The notes under the pieces are model-generated. The model made no database searches. It had not been told where the DNA came from and saw only the letters and a program-made list of their open reading frames with translations. Positions 52,503-61,440 of a DNA stretch of 64,000 nt are shown in pieces (positions within the stretch are counted from its first letter, which is position 1; each line of letters starts with the position of its first letter). The position numbers and the translations under genes were made by a program. The DNA comes from Paenibacillus sabuli. GTDB taxonomy: Bacteria; Bacillota; Bacilli; Paenibacillales; Paenibacillaceae. The stretch lies in contig NZ_JACXIZ010000012.1 of assembly GCF_014705605.1 (NCBI RefSeq), forward strand, positions 62,001 through 126,000, read 5' to 3'.

Positions 52503-53294
52503 CTAGGCGCCGGCGCCCGGCCGTACATAGACGCGGCCGTCATGCCGCTCCAGCGCGACCGGCGCCTCGAAAAAAGCGCCGAGCCGGCTCGGCTCCAGCA
52601 TGCGCTGCGTCTCGCCGCGATCGAATACGCGACCGCCGCGCAGCAGCAGCGTGTGCCCAAAAACGGGCAGGATCTCCTCGGTGTGGTGCGTCACATACAG
52701 CAGCGTCGGCGCGCTCGGCTGGCGCGTCAGCCCTTCGATGCCGGCGAGCAGCGTCTCGCGCGCGAACAGGTCGAGTCCGTTGCAAGGCTCGTCGAGGATG
52801 AGCAGCTCCGGCTCGGCCATCAGCGCCCGCGCGATGACGACCTTCTGCTTCTCGCCTTGCGAGCAGGTGCGCAGCTCGCGGTCCCATAGCTTGGCGCAGC
52901 CGAGCGTCGCCATGAGGGCTTCCGCACGCGCCAGATCGTCCTGCTCCACCTTGTCGTACAATCCGATCGTCGCGTGCTTGCCGCTGATGACGACATGCTG
53001 CGTCTTGTCCGAGGCATACAGCTTGTCCTGCAGCGAGGCGCTGACCCAGCCGATCGAGCGCCGCAGCACGCGCAGATCGATCTCGCCGAAGCGATGACCG
53101 AGCACGCTGGCCGCGCCTGCGCTCGGCCAGATATAGCCGTTGATCAGATTGAGCAGCGTCGTTTTGCCGGAGCCGTTGAGCCCATACAGCGCCCAGTGCT
53201 GCCCGCGCTCCACCTGCCAGCTCACGCGATCGAGCAGCAGCTCGCGACCCGTCCGCCAGCTGACCGCCTCGAGGTCGATTACCCGCTCCGTCAT
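52503..53294 (-). CDS. Stand-alone ABC ATPase (YlmA-type)
   Basis: This 263-residue nucleotide-binding subunit has Walker A in YGLNGSGKTTLLNLI and Walker B in LLILDEPCNGLD. The signature reads CSQGEKQKVVIARAL, so the usual LSGGQ is CSQGE. His-switch: YVTHHTEEI. No membrane subunit is encoded nearby, as for B. subtilis YlmA and E. coli ModF-like proteins. The partner and substrate are unknown. It may not be a transporter component. Confidence 0.85.
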   Translation of the reverse strand: MTERVIDLEAVSWRTGRELLLDRVSWQVERGQHWALYGLNGSGKTTLLNLINGYIWPSAGAASVLGHRFGEIDLRVLRRSIGWVSASLQDKLYASDKTQHVVISGKHATIGLYDKVEQDDLARAEALMATLGCAKLWDRELRTCSQGEKQKVVIARALMAEPELLILDEPCNGLDLFARETLLAGIEGLTRQPSAPTLLYVTHHTEEILPVFGHTLLLRGGRVFDRGETQRMLEPSRLGAFFEAPVALERHDGRVYVRPGAGA

Positions 53295-53348
53295 CTGTAC
53301 TGGCCTCCCTGTCTGTTCCGTTACTTCTGCTCCAACCAGACTGCTCGC

Positions 53349-54314
53349 TTATCCCTTGACGCCGTCCACCCGATTGGCAGGCGTGCCGTCCAAAAAGGCG
53401 CGCACATTGCGCACCGCCGTGTCCAGCAGCCGGCCGCGCGCCTCCAGGCTCGCCCAGGCGACATGCGGCGTCACGATGCAGCGCGGCGCGCGCAGCAGCG
53501 GATTGTCCGGATGCGGGGGCTCCGGCGCGAGCACGTCCAGCGCCGCTCCGCCGATGGTGCCCGCATGCAGCGCCGCGGCCAGCGCCTGCGCGTCGACCAG
53601 CCCGCCGCGCGCCGTATTGATCAGCAGCGCCTCATGCTTCATCATGCGCAGCGCTTCGCGTCCGATCAAGCCCTCGGTCTGGGGCGTGAGCGGGCAATGC
53701 AGGCTGATCGCATCGGCCTCCTGCAGCAGCTGGTCCTGCGTCCGCCAGACGATGCCCGGCGGCGCCTCGCGGTCCATGCGGCGCGTGGTCGCGATGACCC
53801 GCATGCCCAGCGCCTGCGCCAGCTGCGCCGTGCGCAAGCCGATCCGGCCGAGACCGATGATGCCCATCGTCTTGCCTGTCAGCTCGCGCAGCGGCGTGCG
53901 CCAGTAGCACCAATCCTCGCCTCCGCTCCAATCGCCCGCGCGCACCGACGCGCTGTGAACGCCGACGCCCGAGCACAGCTCCAGCAGCAGCGCGATGACA
54001 TACTGCGCCACCGAGTCGGTGCCATAGTCGGGCACATTGGTCACCGCGACGCCCTGCTCGGCAGCCGCCTGCACGTCGACGACATCGTAGCCGGTGGCGA
54101 GCACGCCGATGTACCGGAGCTCCGGCAGCTGCTCCAGGGTCTCTGCGCGCAGCGGCGTCTTGTTCGTCAGCACGATCTCCGCGCCGGCGGCGCGCTGGGC
54201 GGCCGCGGCCGACGGCGTGCGGTCGTAGACCGTGAGCTCGCCCAGCGCTTCCAGCGCCGACCAGCTCAGATCGCCGGGGTTCAACGCATGTCCATCCAAA
54301 ACGACAATCTTCAT
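53349..54314 (-). CDS. D-isomer specific 2-hydroxyacid dehydrogenase
   Basis: This 321-residue NAD(P)-dependent enzyme is of the glycerate/hydroxypyruvate reductase type. The dinucleotide motif is MGIIGLGRIGLRTAQLA. Catalytic residues appear as Arg in LINTARGGLVDA, Glu in VLAPEPPHPDNPLL and His in IVTPHVAWAS. Its start overlaps the end of the FGGY kinase gene (ATGA), so they are coupled. A kinase-dehydrogenase pair suggests breakdown of a glycerate- or ketose-type intermediate. Confidence 0.9.
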   Translation of the reverse strand: MKIVVLDGHALNPGDLSWSALEALGELTVYDRTPSAAAAQRAAGAEIVLTNKTPLRAETLEQLPELRYIGVLATGYDVVDVQAAAEQGVAVTNVPDYGTDSVAQYVIALLLELCSGVGVHSASVRAGDWSGGEDWCYWRTPLRELTGKTMGIIGLGRIGLRTAQLAQALGMRVIATTRRMDREAPPGIVWRTQDQLLQEADAISLHCPLTPQTEGLIGREALRMMKHEALLINTARGGLVDAQALAAALHAGTIGGAALDVLAPEPPHPDNPLLRAPRCIVTPHVAWASLEARGRLLDTAVRNVRAFLDGTPANRVDGVKG

Positions 54315-55795
54315 CCCCTGATCTCCCTTTCTTCCGATTCGCCATCGGGCAGCCGCCCGCCTGCGGCGGCATACCCGTCAATCGCACCGACGCATACCGC
54401 CGCATGTAGCGCCGCGCCGACCGCCGCCTCCTCCGCCAGCGCCGGCCGCCGCAGCGGCAGACCAAAGCGGCGCGCGCAGGCTAGGGCCAGATGGCGGCTG
54501 CGGCGCAAGGCGCCGCCCGCGCCCGCCAGCGTGCTGACCCTGCCGCGCACGGCCGGCGGGAGCGCCTCCCAATAGCCGTGCAGCTCGTCCGCAATCCCGT
54601 CCAGCACGCCGGTGATCAGCTGCCCGGGGGTCCAGTTGTCCGGACCGATGCCCGCTACGGCGCCGCGCGCGTGCGGGTCTTGGCGCGTGCCATAGAATTG
54701 CGTATGTACGCGCAGCTGCGTGTCCGGCACGGTGCCGGCCGCCGCGCGACCCGCCCGCTCCTCGCGGTCGAGCAAGTCCTCCATGCGAGCATACAGCGCG
54801 CCTTCCGGCAGCACCGACGCGCCGGCGTCGCGGCCGGAGCCGAGCTCCTCGACGACGCCGCGCAGGAAGCGCTCCAGCAGCGCATACGCCTGGCCGCCCG
54901 CCAGTGCGGCGCCGACCAGCAGACAGCCCCCGCCGGGGAAGGGCCGCGTCTCCAGGCCGGGCACCCGCAGCGGACGAGCGGCGTACATGGAGAGCTGACT
55001 GCCGGTGCCGATATTGAGCAGCAGCTCGGTCTCGAGCTCGCGCAGCGCGCCGAGCACGCTCGCCTGATTGTCGCCGATGGCGGCGCAGACCGCGGCTCCG
55101 CCGGGCGTATAGCCGATCGGCTCGGGCGCCGCGCTGACCGGGGGCAGCAGCGCAGTCCCGATGCCCGCCCGCGCGAGCGCCGCCCGATCATAGGCCCCGG
55201 CATCCAGATCGTAGCCGCCCAGTCCGGCTGCCTGCGACGGCTCCAGCACCGGCATGCGGCGGCCGCAGAGCCGCATCGCCACATAGTCGGCGATCGTGCC
55301 CATCGCCACGGCCTCGCGCGGCACCGCATCCGCACGCTCGAGCGCGGCATGCGTGACGACGCCGTAGCCGGTGGCGAGCGGATAGCCGCTCAGCCGCGAC
55401 AGCCGCGCGGCCAGGGTCTCGCCGCCGGCGTCGGGTGAACCGGCCGCATCGGCCTCGCTCGCCGGGGCCAGCCCGCTGCGATGCTGCCATGTATACAGCG
55501 GACTGCATGCCGCGCCGGCGGCATCCGTGTAGACGATGCCATGCATCTGGCCGGTCAGCCCGATCGCAGCCGGCGGCTCCGGCGCGCCGGCCGACAGCCG
55601 GGCGATCAGGCGCTCGGCGGCCGCGAGGACGAGCTCCGGCTGCTGCTCGTCCAGCGGCGAGCCGGGCCGCATGACGGCCGCCCCGCCCGGCTCGGACGCC
55701 GTCTGGACGAGACGCGCCGGGCCGCCGTCCGCGCTCAGCTCGAGCGCCACGCCGGCCAGTGTCGTCGTCCCGATATCCAGGCCGAGCACGATCAC
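54311..55795 (-). CDS. FGGY-family carbohydrate kinase (sedoheptulokinase/xylulokinase-like)
   Basis: This 494-residue kinase starts at the GTG at 55795, 8 bases after GGAGG. The FGGY N-terminal phosphate motif is VLGLDIGTTTLAGVAL, followed by AIGLTGQMHGIVYTDA, with the typical glutamine-methionine-histidine of xylulo- and sedoheptulokinases. The C-terminal domain contains TLAGAGGALRRSRHLALACA with the ATP-binding glycines. Composition is extremely rich in Ala and Gly. It is probably cotranscribed with the heme-oxygenase-like gene 31 bases upstream and with the dehydrogenase that overlaps its end. Substrate unknown. Confidence 0.87.
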   Translation of the reverse strand: MIVLGLDIGTTTLAGVALELSADGGPARLVQTASEPGGAAVMRPGSPLDEQQPELVLAAAERLIARLSAGAPEPPAAIGLTGQMHGIVYTDAAGAACSPLYTWQHRSGLAPASEADAAGSPDAGGETLAARLSRLSGYPLATGYGVVTHAALERADAVPREAVAMGTIADYVAMRLCGRRMPVLEPSQAAGLGGYDLDAGAYDRAALARAGIGTALLPPVSAAPEPIGYTPGGAAVCAAIGDNQASVLGALRELETELLLNIGTGSQLSMYAARPLRVPGLETRPFPGGGCLLVGAALAGGQAYALLERFLRGVVEELGSGRDAGASVLPEGALYARMEDLLDREERAGRAAAGTVPDTQLRVHTQFYGTRQDPHARGAVAGIGPDNWTPGQLITGVLDGIADELHGYWEALPPAVRGRVSTLAGAGGALRRSRHLALACARRFGLPLRRPALAEEAAVGAALHAAVCVGAIDGYAAAGGRLPDGESEEREIRG

Positions 55796-55826
55796 GGCCC
55801 GCACCTCCCTCCCGCGCGGCGCGCCG

Positions 55827-56291
55827 CTACTGCTCCTGCCCGTGCGTGAACAACACCTCGTGCACGCTCAGCTTGGCCCCCAGCATGATCCCCGCTCCGG
55901 GCGCCCGACGGGCGCCCTCCCCGTGACTCGGACCTTGCCGATGCGGCGATGCCGCTGCATCCTGATGCGATGGCTCCGCTGCCGCGGCCGAGGACGCCGC
56001 CGTCCCGCCGTGCGAATGTCCGCTCGGCGCCTCGCCTCCGGCGGCCCCTCCGGCAGGCGGGCGACCATGCGCTTGCCGGAAGGCGTCGCTCTTGACCCAG
56101 CCGTCGAACGCCTCCCGACTCTCCCAGGTGGTGCACACCTTCAGCTCGTCGTGCTCCTCGCCCTTGCCGGCCAGCAGCTCCATGCGAATAAAGCCCGGGG
56201 CATGCTGCACGGCCTTGGGGCTTTTGAAGCGCTCGGCCACCTCCTCGACATGCCCGGATTTGATGCGAATCGTGTTCGTGGCAACGATCAT
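55827..56291 (-). CDS. Heme-degrading monooxygenase-like (ABM/IsdG-type) protein with His-rich insertion
   Basis: This 154-residue protein starts at 56291 after AAAGGAGGAG. The dimeric alpha/beta-barrel core is MIVATNTIRIKSGHVEEVAE through WVKSDAFRQAHG. It keeps the Asn, Trp and His positions used for heme in IsdG/HmoA proteins. Between about residues 78 and 135 a low-complexity segment rich in His, Ala, Gly and Ser is inserted, after which the final strand (LSVHEVLFTHGQEQ) completes the fold. The insertion is unusual and might bind metal or heme. Antibiotic-biosynthesis monooxygenase is an alternative label. Confidence 0.82.
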   Translation of the reverse strand: MIVATNTIRIKSGHVEEVAERFKSPKAVQHAPGFIRMELLAGKGEEHDELKVCTTWESREAFDGWVKSDAFRQAHGRPPAGGAAGGEAPSGHSHGGTAASSAAAAEPSHQDAAASPHRQGPSHGEGARRAPGAGIMLGAKLSVHEVLFTHGQEQ

Positions 56292-56449
56292 ACGGCACTC
56301 CTCCTTTGCTACCATTGTAGCAAAATCCGCCCGCCTGTCGCAAAGCCGGTCCAGCCGCACGCGCCACTATGAGCGGCCATGCGCCAGGGCCGCCGCACTG
56401 CAGCACCACATCGCCGCATAGCGCCCTGCATCACGCCCCGACTGCCTCC

Positions 56450-57865
56450 CTAATTCAGATCGGCGAATGCCTTCGCGCCGTTGCCGGCCGTTCCCGCCCG
56501 CGTCAGCTGGCCTTTGCCGGTCACAGGCATCCGCACGCCGTCCAGAGACGGATCCGCATGCCGCACGAACCATTGCTCGAGCTGTGCGGTCAAACTCGCG
56601 CGCACGCCCTCAAGCTGCGGATCGTCAATCCGATTCGTCCGTTCCCCGGGGTCGGCAGCCAGGTCGTACAGCTCATGCGGGCCGTACGGATAGCGATGCA
56701 CGTACTTCCACGCCCGCGTGCGGATCATCCGCACCGGCCCGTATTCATCATGGACCACCACGCACGAATCGGGATCAGCCGGCCGGCCCGCCAGCAGCGG
56801 AGCGAACGATACCCCTGGCAGGCTGTCATCGGCCTGATGATTCACACCGAGGTAATCCAGCAGCGTCGGCATGAAGTCATACCCGCTGACCAGCGCATCG
56901 CAGACCGTCCCTTCCGGTACAATCCCCGGGTGACGGACCAGGAACGGCACCTTGACCGAGGTGTCGAACATATTTTGCGGGAACGTGCCGTTGCCCTTGC
57001 CCCATATGCCGTGGTGCCCCATATTCATACCGTTGTCGCTGGTGAAGATCAATAAGGTGTCGTCGCGCAAGTCCGAGCGCTCCAGTTGGTCGAGCACCTT
57101 TCCGATCCCGATATCCATCGCCGTGACCGCTGTATAATAGCCGCTTAACAAGGCCCTGCGCACCTCGCCTTCCCCGTGGGGCGCGGAGTCGATCTGCCAC
57201 GGATGCAGCGGCTGCTCGGGCACGGAGTCGAACGGACAGGCCTCGTACCGCGACCATACAGACTCCGGATGCTGGTCCCGGTCCCAGGGAGAATGGGGCG
57301 CCGTATAGTGAATGCCCAAATAAAATGGCGCATCGCGCGCGCAGTAGTCGTCGAGAAACTGCAGCGCTTGCTCCGTAATGGCATCGGTGACGTACCTCGG
57401 CTCCGTATACGGTCGCCCGTCGCGGAGCATCGGCGCGCGATAGTACGGTCCGCCCCCCTCCTGGTGGACATACCAGTCCCGGTGCCCCTGCTGCGGCCTG
57501 GCGCTATGGCCGAGATGCCACTTGCCTGCCAAGCCGCAGCGGTAACCGTCCGCTGCCAGCACCTCCGTGTACCCCTTCTGCCCCTGCAAATACTCGATCG
57601 CGGCGGCGCCGGGCGCGTTGCCGTCCCGCAGCCAATCGTGAATCCCGTGCTGCGAGGGGATGCGCCCGGTCAACAGCGAGGCCCGCGCCGGCGAACAGAC
57701 CGGCGAAGCGCAAAAAAAGTGAGTGAACCGCATGCCCTCGGCGGCGATGCGATCCAGATTGGGGGTGTGAATCTCCTGGTTCCCCGAGCAGCCCATCGCC
57801 CATTCCCCGAGGTCGTCGGCCATGATGAACACGACGTTTGGTTTTTTGCATTTTTTTCGTCCCAC
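56450..57865 (-). CDS. Sulfatase (formylglycine-dependent)
   Basis: This 471-residue enzyme of the S1 arylsulfatase family has metal ligands in VVFIMADDLGEW and the formylglycine signature CSPARASLLTGR (Cys type), with further active-site residues in GLAGKWHLGH and IFTSDNGMNMGHHG. No signal peptide is apparent, so it is probably cytosolic and acts on imported sulfated saccharides. A GTG at 57865 has GGAGGAGG eight bases upstream; the ATG at 57883 overlaps that site. The divergent AraC gene at 58028 is the likely regulator. An anaerobic or FGE-type maturase must be encoded elsewhere. Confidence 0.9.
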   Translation of the reverse strand: MGRKKCKKPNVVFIMADDLGEWAMGCSGNQEIHTPNLDRIAAEGMRFTHFFCASPVCSPARASLLTGRIPSQHGIHDWLRDGNAPGAAAIEYLQGQKGYTEVLAADGYRCGLAGKWHLGHSARPQQGHRDWYVHQEGGGPYYRAPMLRDGRPYTEPRYVTDAITEQALQFLDDYCARDAPFYLGIHYTAPHSPWDRDQHPESVWSRYEACPFDSVPEQPLHPWQIDSAPHGEGEVRRALLSGYYTAVTAMDIGIGKVLDQLERSDLRDDTLLIFTSDNGMNMGHHGIWGKGNGTFPQNMFDTSVKVPFLVRHPGIVPEGTVCDALVSGYDFMPTLLDYLGVNHQADDSLPGVSFAPLLAGRPADPDSCVVVHDEYGPVRMIRTRAWKYVHRYPYGPHELYDLAADPGERTNRIDDPQLEGVRASLTAQLEQWFVRHADPSLDGVRMPVTGKGQLTRAGTAGNGAKAFADLN

Positions 57866-57938
57866 AAGTACAGCCTCCTCCATGTAAGATGAGCCGCTAT
57901 TTAATCTCTACGAGCTGCAGCATGCTTTTATTGTAGCG

Positions 57939-57980
57939 AAAAAACGAGCCGCTTCCATGACACGAAACGCTCGTTTTTTT
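57939..57980. terminator. Symmetric terminator hairpin in a divergent promoter region
   Basis: AAAAAACGAGC (57939-57949) pairs with GCTCGTTTTTT (57969-57979), and T runs exist on both strands. It sits between the divergent sulfatase and AraC genes, where terminators are not expected. Confidence 0.7.
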
Positions 57981-58027
57981 ACCTTTCTTCTGATTCGGCG
58001 TGCTACAATCAGGGCGAGGTGATTAAA

Positions 58028-58888
58028 TTGCCGTTGTCCATTGCGCATAATCGCTGGGACTATCTCACGATTCGAACCAAGTGGGTGCGCGAGATGAAAA
58101 AATCGGCCGACTTCCAATTCGGGCCGGTCACGAACCCGTTCACGGTATGCTGGCTCGTGCGCAGCGGCGCCCGCATGCTCGAGATCGACGGCAAGCCCGT
58201 GCGTGTCGCGGCCGGGGACGTCGTGTTTTTCCATGCCGACACCCGCTATCGGCTGCTGCCCGGGGCCGAGTCCGAGCGCACATTTCACTACCTGTCCATC
58301 GGCTGCGAGCTTTCTTATTTTTCGTTCGAGCTCCCCGTCTATTACGGATTCCCGACCGTTCTGCATCTGGGACGGCAGGAGAGGGAGGCCCTCGCGGAAG
58401 TGTGGATGAAGATAACAACCCATTTCGAGGCGTCGGCTGCGCGCCATCAGCAGGAGGAAGAGCGGGCGATCGGGTACTTCCAGATGAAGGCGGCCCTCTA
58501 CGAATGGCTCGGTCTGCTCTTTTCCTATCTGGATGCCGGTGCCTACGATTCCGAGCGAAGCCTGGATTCGCGCATCCTCCAGGTGTGCTATTATGTGGAG
58601 CTTCACTATCATCAGCCGCTCACACTGCAGCAGCTGGCTCGGGAGGCGCATCTCAGTCCCAGCTATCTCAGCCACCTGTTCGTGCAGGCGGCAGGCGTCC
58701 CTCCGATGGAATTCGTGCGGCGCGTCCGGCTGACCAAGGCCAAGCAGCGGCTCATCGATTCCGCTGTGTCGCTGCAGGACATCGCACGTCAGACCGGATA
58801 CGAGAGCCAGAGCCACTTCAGCCGGGCCTTCCGCCGGGCCGAAGGCATCAGCCCGCTGCAGTACCGCAAGAAGTGGCGCAGCTATTGA
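58028..58888 (+). CDS. AraC-family transcriptional regulator
   Basis: This regulator of about 286 residues starts at the TTG at 58028, 5 bases after GAGGTGA; a GTG at 58019 overlaps that site. The N-terminal cupin contains AAGDVVFFHADTRYRLLPG. The C-terminal pair of HTH units includes HLSPSYLSHLFVQAAGVPPM and ESQSHFSRAFRRAEGISPLQ. It is divergent from the sulfatase gene and probably controls it in response to a sulfated glycan. Confidence 0.87.
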   Translation: MPLSIAHNRWDYLTIRTKWVREMKKSADFQFGPVTNPFTVCWLVRSGARMLEIDGKPVRVAAGDVVFFHADTRYRLLPGAESERTFHYLSIGCELSYFSFELPVYYGFPTVLHLGRQEREALAEVWMKITTHFEASAARHQQEEERAIGYFQMKAALYEWLGLLFSYLDAGAYDSERSLDSRILQVCYYVELHYHQPLTLQQLAREAHLSPSYLSHLFVQAAGVPPMEFVRRVRLTKAKQRLIDSAVSLQDIARQTGYESQSHFSRAFRRAEGISPLQYRKKWRSY

Positions 58889-58989
58889 GGCAGGGTCGTT
58901 ACAACATTGGGGCGCGCTGGGACGCGCGCAGTCTGCTTGCCAGCAGTACGCCGAGCTGGAGCCATGCCCTGCACGATGCCGGAACAGCA

Positions 58990-61128
58990 TCACCTCTCAG
59001 CAAAAGCATCCTCGCCTTCGCCCGTCCCCCCGATCAGCGCCGTGACCGGCCCGTCGTGCAGCAGCGTCAGCCGATGCAGCGCGCGCGTGCAGGCGACGTA
59101 CAGCAGCTTGGCGTCGCGCGGCGTGCGCGCGTAGCTGACCGCGTCCGCGTCCGGCAGCAGCACCGCGTCGAACTCCAGCCCCTTGGCCAGCTGCGCAGGC
59201 ACGACCGAGACGCCGCCGGCATAGGCCGACTGCTCCTCGCTGAGCAGCCGCGTCTCCACACCCGCTGCAGCGAGCTCCCGGTGCAGCGCCTCGCACCGCT
59301 CGGCCGTGCGGGCGATCAGGGCGACGGTGCGCATACCGCCCGCCGCGCTCGCCAGCAGCCACTCGGCGATCCAGGCGGCCCGCTCCGCAGCGGCGACCGG
59401 GCGCACCTCGACCGGCTCCCCGCTGCGGAAGACCGGCTGCGCAGGCGCCAGCCCGGTCGCGGTGAACGGCAGGATGCGATTGGCGAATTCGATGATCTCC
59501 AGCGTCGAGCGGTAGCTCTGCCGCAGCTCGTGATAGCCTTGGCCGCCCTCGCCGAGTGCGGCACCGAGCTCCTCCCAGCGGCGAATGCCGCGGTAGTCGT
59601 GGATGCCCTGCGCGAGGTCGCCGAGGATCGTGAAGGACGGCTCGTGCATGCAGCCGCGCAGCAGCGCCGCCTCGAAGGGCGAGCTGTCCTGCGCCTCGTC
59701 GATGACGACATGGTCGAAGCGCGCAGCCGCATCGCGCCCATGGTAGGCCGTGTGAATCCATAGCAGCGCCGCCAGATCCTCGCGCTGTGCCCGCCCTTTG
59801 GCCGCATCGCTCGCCGTGCGCCGCGCCAGCTGCTCCGGCAGCGGCGCCGCTGCCGCTGCGTCCGCGGCGCTCGCGTCCTTGCCCCCGAGCAGCGCCGCGT
59901 AGACGAGCGGCGCGCTCGTGGCGGGCAGCTTTTTGCCGTAGGCGCGCAGCCGCTGCCGCCCTGTCTTGGCGCTGGCCTTGCGCCGCTTCGGGTCGCCGAT
60001 CTCGCCGAGCGCCATCTCCAGCCAGCGATTCATGCGGGCCAGCAGCCGCTCCTTGCGCGGGGCAAGCGGATAGTTGCGGTATTCGGTCTCGAACCAGGCG
60101 CGGATCGTCGCATGCGGCAGCACCTGACCGTCCCAGGCCTCCCAGTCCAGCTGCGGCAGGAAGTCCGCTTCGTAGCGGCGCAGCGTCTCGTCCAGCCAAT
60201 CCCGGAAGGCGAGCGCGCCCTTGAGCCGGCCCGGCGGCTCGGTCTGAGCTTCGATGTCTGCGCCAACGGCGAACCAGCGTCTCGTCTCCTCGCGCTCGTC
60301 GAGCAGGCGGACCTCGCCGCCGAGCCGCTCCAGCGCCCAGTCGGCGAAGGTCGTCTGACGCACGTCGCCGACGCCCAGCTCCGGCAGCACGCCGGAGATA
60401 TAATCCAGGAACATCGCATTGGGCGCGAAGATGATCATCCGCTCCGCTCGTATCTGGTCCTGATACTGATACAGCAGGAAGGCCAGCCGATGCAGCGCCA
60501 CGGTCGTCTTGCCCGACCCCGCGGCCCCCTGAATGAGCAGCGCCTGCTCGCGCGGCGCCCGGATGATCCGGTCCTGCTCGGCCTGGATCGTCGAGACGAT
60601 GTCGCGCAGCCGATTGTCCTTGCGCTCGCCGAGCCGGTACAAGAGGAACTCGTCGCTGAGGCCGAGATTGTCGCCGCCCCGCGCGTAGCTGTCCACGACG
60701 CGCTCGAGCGCGCCGCCCCTGACGAGCAGATTGCGCTTGAGGTGCACCTCGCCCGTCAGCGTCCCTTCCGGCGCCTCGTAGCTGACCCGCGCCTCGCCGC
60801 CGGTGAAGGTGTAGAACAAGCTCGCCACCGGCGCCCGCCAATCGATAATGTACGGCTCCTCCGTCTCGGTGCGCGAGAGGCCGCGCTTGCCGATGTACAG
60901 CGGCACCGTCTGCGCCGCTCCGGACTCCTGCCAATCGAGCCGTCCGAAATACGGCTCCGATTCCAGCAGCTGCAGCCGCTCGCGGGCTTCCGCCCGTCTG
61001 GCGTCGAGCACCTGCTCCAGGAAGTCGTCGCCGTAATACCGCTCCTGCACGCCGCCGAGCTGGCGCTTGATTTCGGCGCTTGCTTCCTCTAGCCTGCGGC
61101 GCTCCTCTTGAAAAGCCTCTTGCGTCAT
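58990..61128 (-). CDS. helD: HelD-type superfamily 1 helicase (RNA polymerase recycling factor)
   Basis: This 712-residue UvrD-like ATPase starts at the ATG at 61128 after GAGGAGAAGG. The N-terminal coiled coil (about 1-60) is the arm that enters RNA polymerase in HelD. The family segment PYIIDWRAPVASLFYTF follows, then Walker A in LLIQGAAGSGKTTVALHRL (about residue 210) and motif II in HVVIDEAQDSSPFE. The C-terminal helicase motifs include LRQSYRSTLEIIEFANRILP and AKGLEFDAVLLPDAD. HelD removes stalled RNA polymerase from DNA, and some members confer rifampicin resistance. A long repeat array lies upstream. Confidence 0.9.
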   Translation of the reverse strand: MTQEAFQEERRRLEEASAEIKRQLGGVQERYYGDDFLEQVLDARRAEARERLQLLESEPYFGRLDWQESGAAQTVPLYIGKRGLSRTETEEPYIIDWRAPVASLFYTFTGGEARVSYEAPEGTLTGEVHLKRNLLVRGGALERVVDSYARGGDNLGLSDEFLLYRLGERKDNRLRDIVSTIQAEQDRIIRAPREQALLIQGAAGSGKTTVALHRLAFLLYQYQDQIRAERMIIFAPNAMFLDYISGVLPELGVGDVRQTTFADWALERLGGEVRLLDEREETRRWFAVGADIEAQTEPPGRLKGALAFRDWLDETLRRYEADFLPQLDWEAWDGQVLPHATIRAWFETEYRNYPLAPRKERLLARMNRWLEMALGEIGDPKRRKASAKTGRQRLRAYGKKLPATSAPLVYAALLGGKDASAADAAAAAPLPEQLARRTASDAAKGRAQREDLAALLWIHTAYHGRDAAARFDHVVIDEAQDSSPFEAALLRGCMHEPSFTILGDLAQGIHDYRGIRRWEELGAALGEGGQGYHELRQSYRSTLEIIEFANRILPFTATGLAPAQPVFRSGEPVEVRPVAAAERAAWIAEWLLASAAGGMRTVALIARTAERCEALHRELAAAGVETRLLSEEQSAYAGGVSVVPAQLAKGLEFDAVLLPDADAVSYARTPRDAKLLYVACTRALHRLTLLHDGPVTALIGGTGEGEDAFAER

Positions 61129-61393
61129 GTTCCTTCTCCTCCTTGACCGTTTCTCCAAGCCTTCACCCATTTTGGCACAGCCGCCAAAAAAACAATAGAC
61201 TTATAATTTACTTTTTGGTAAGGTGTAGGTAGAGTCATATCCGACTTTATTGGAACAAACGTTCTGGTTTTTTGCAATAATACGTACATTGACGGTGCCC
61301 GCCGTTGGGCAGCAATGCCTCCAGCGGTTTTCCATGCTGATATTGAGCCGGATTCACCAAAAAAAACTGGCCTGATCAATCCCTCAGGCATAT

Positions 61394-61425
61394 GTCGCGG
61401 CACCGTCCTTTGGCGGTGCCGCGAC
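61394..61425. other. Perfect 12-bp hairpin upstream of the 50-bp array
   Basis: GTCGCGGCACCG (61394-61405) pairs exactly with its complement at 61414-61425 across TCCTTTGG. No T-tract follows, so it is not an obvious terminator. It lies between the helD promoter region and the tandem array, in the gap 61129-62236, which holds no gene that I can support. Confidence 0.6.
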
Positions 61426-61440
61426 TTGCGTTTCGAGAGA

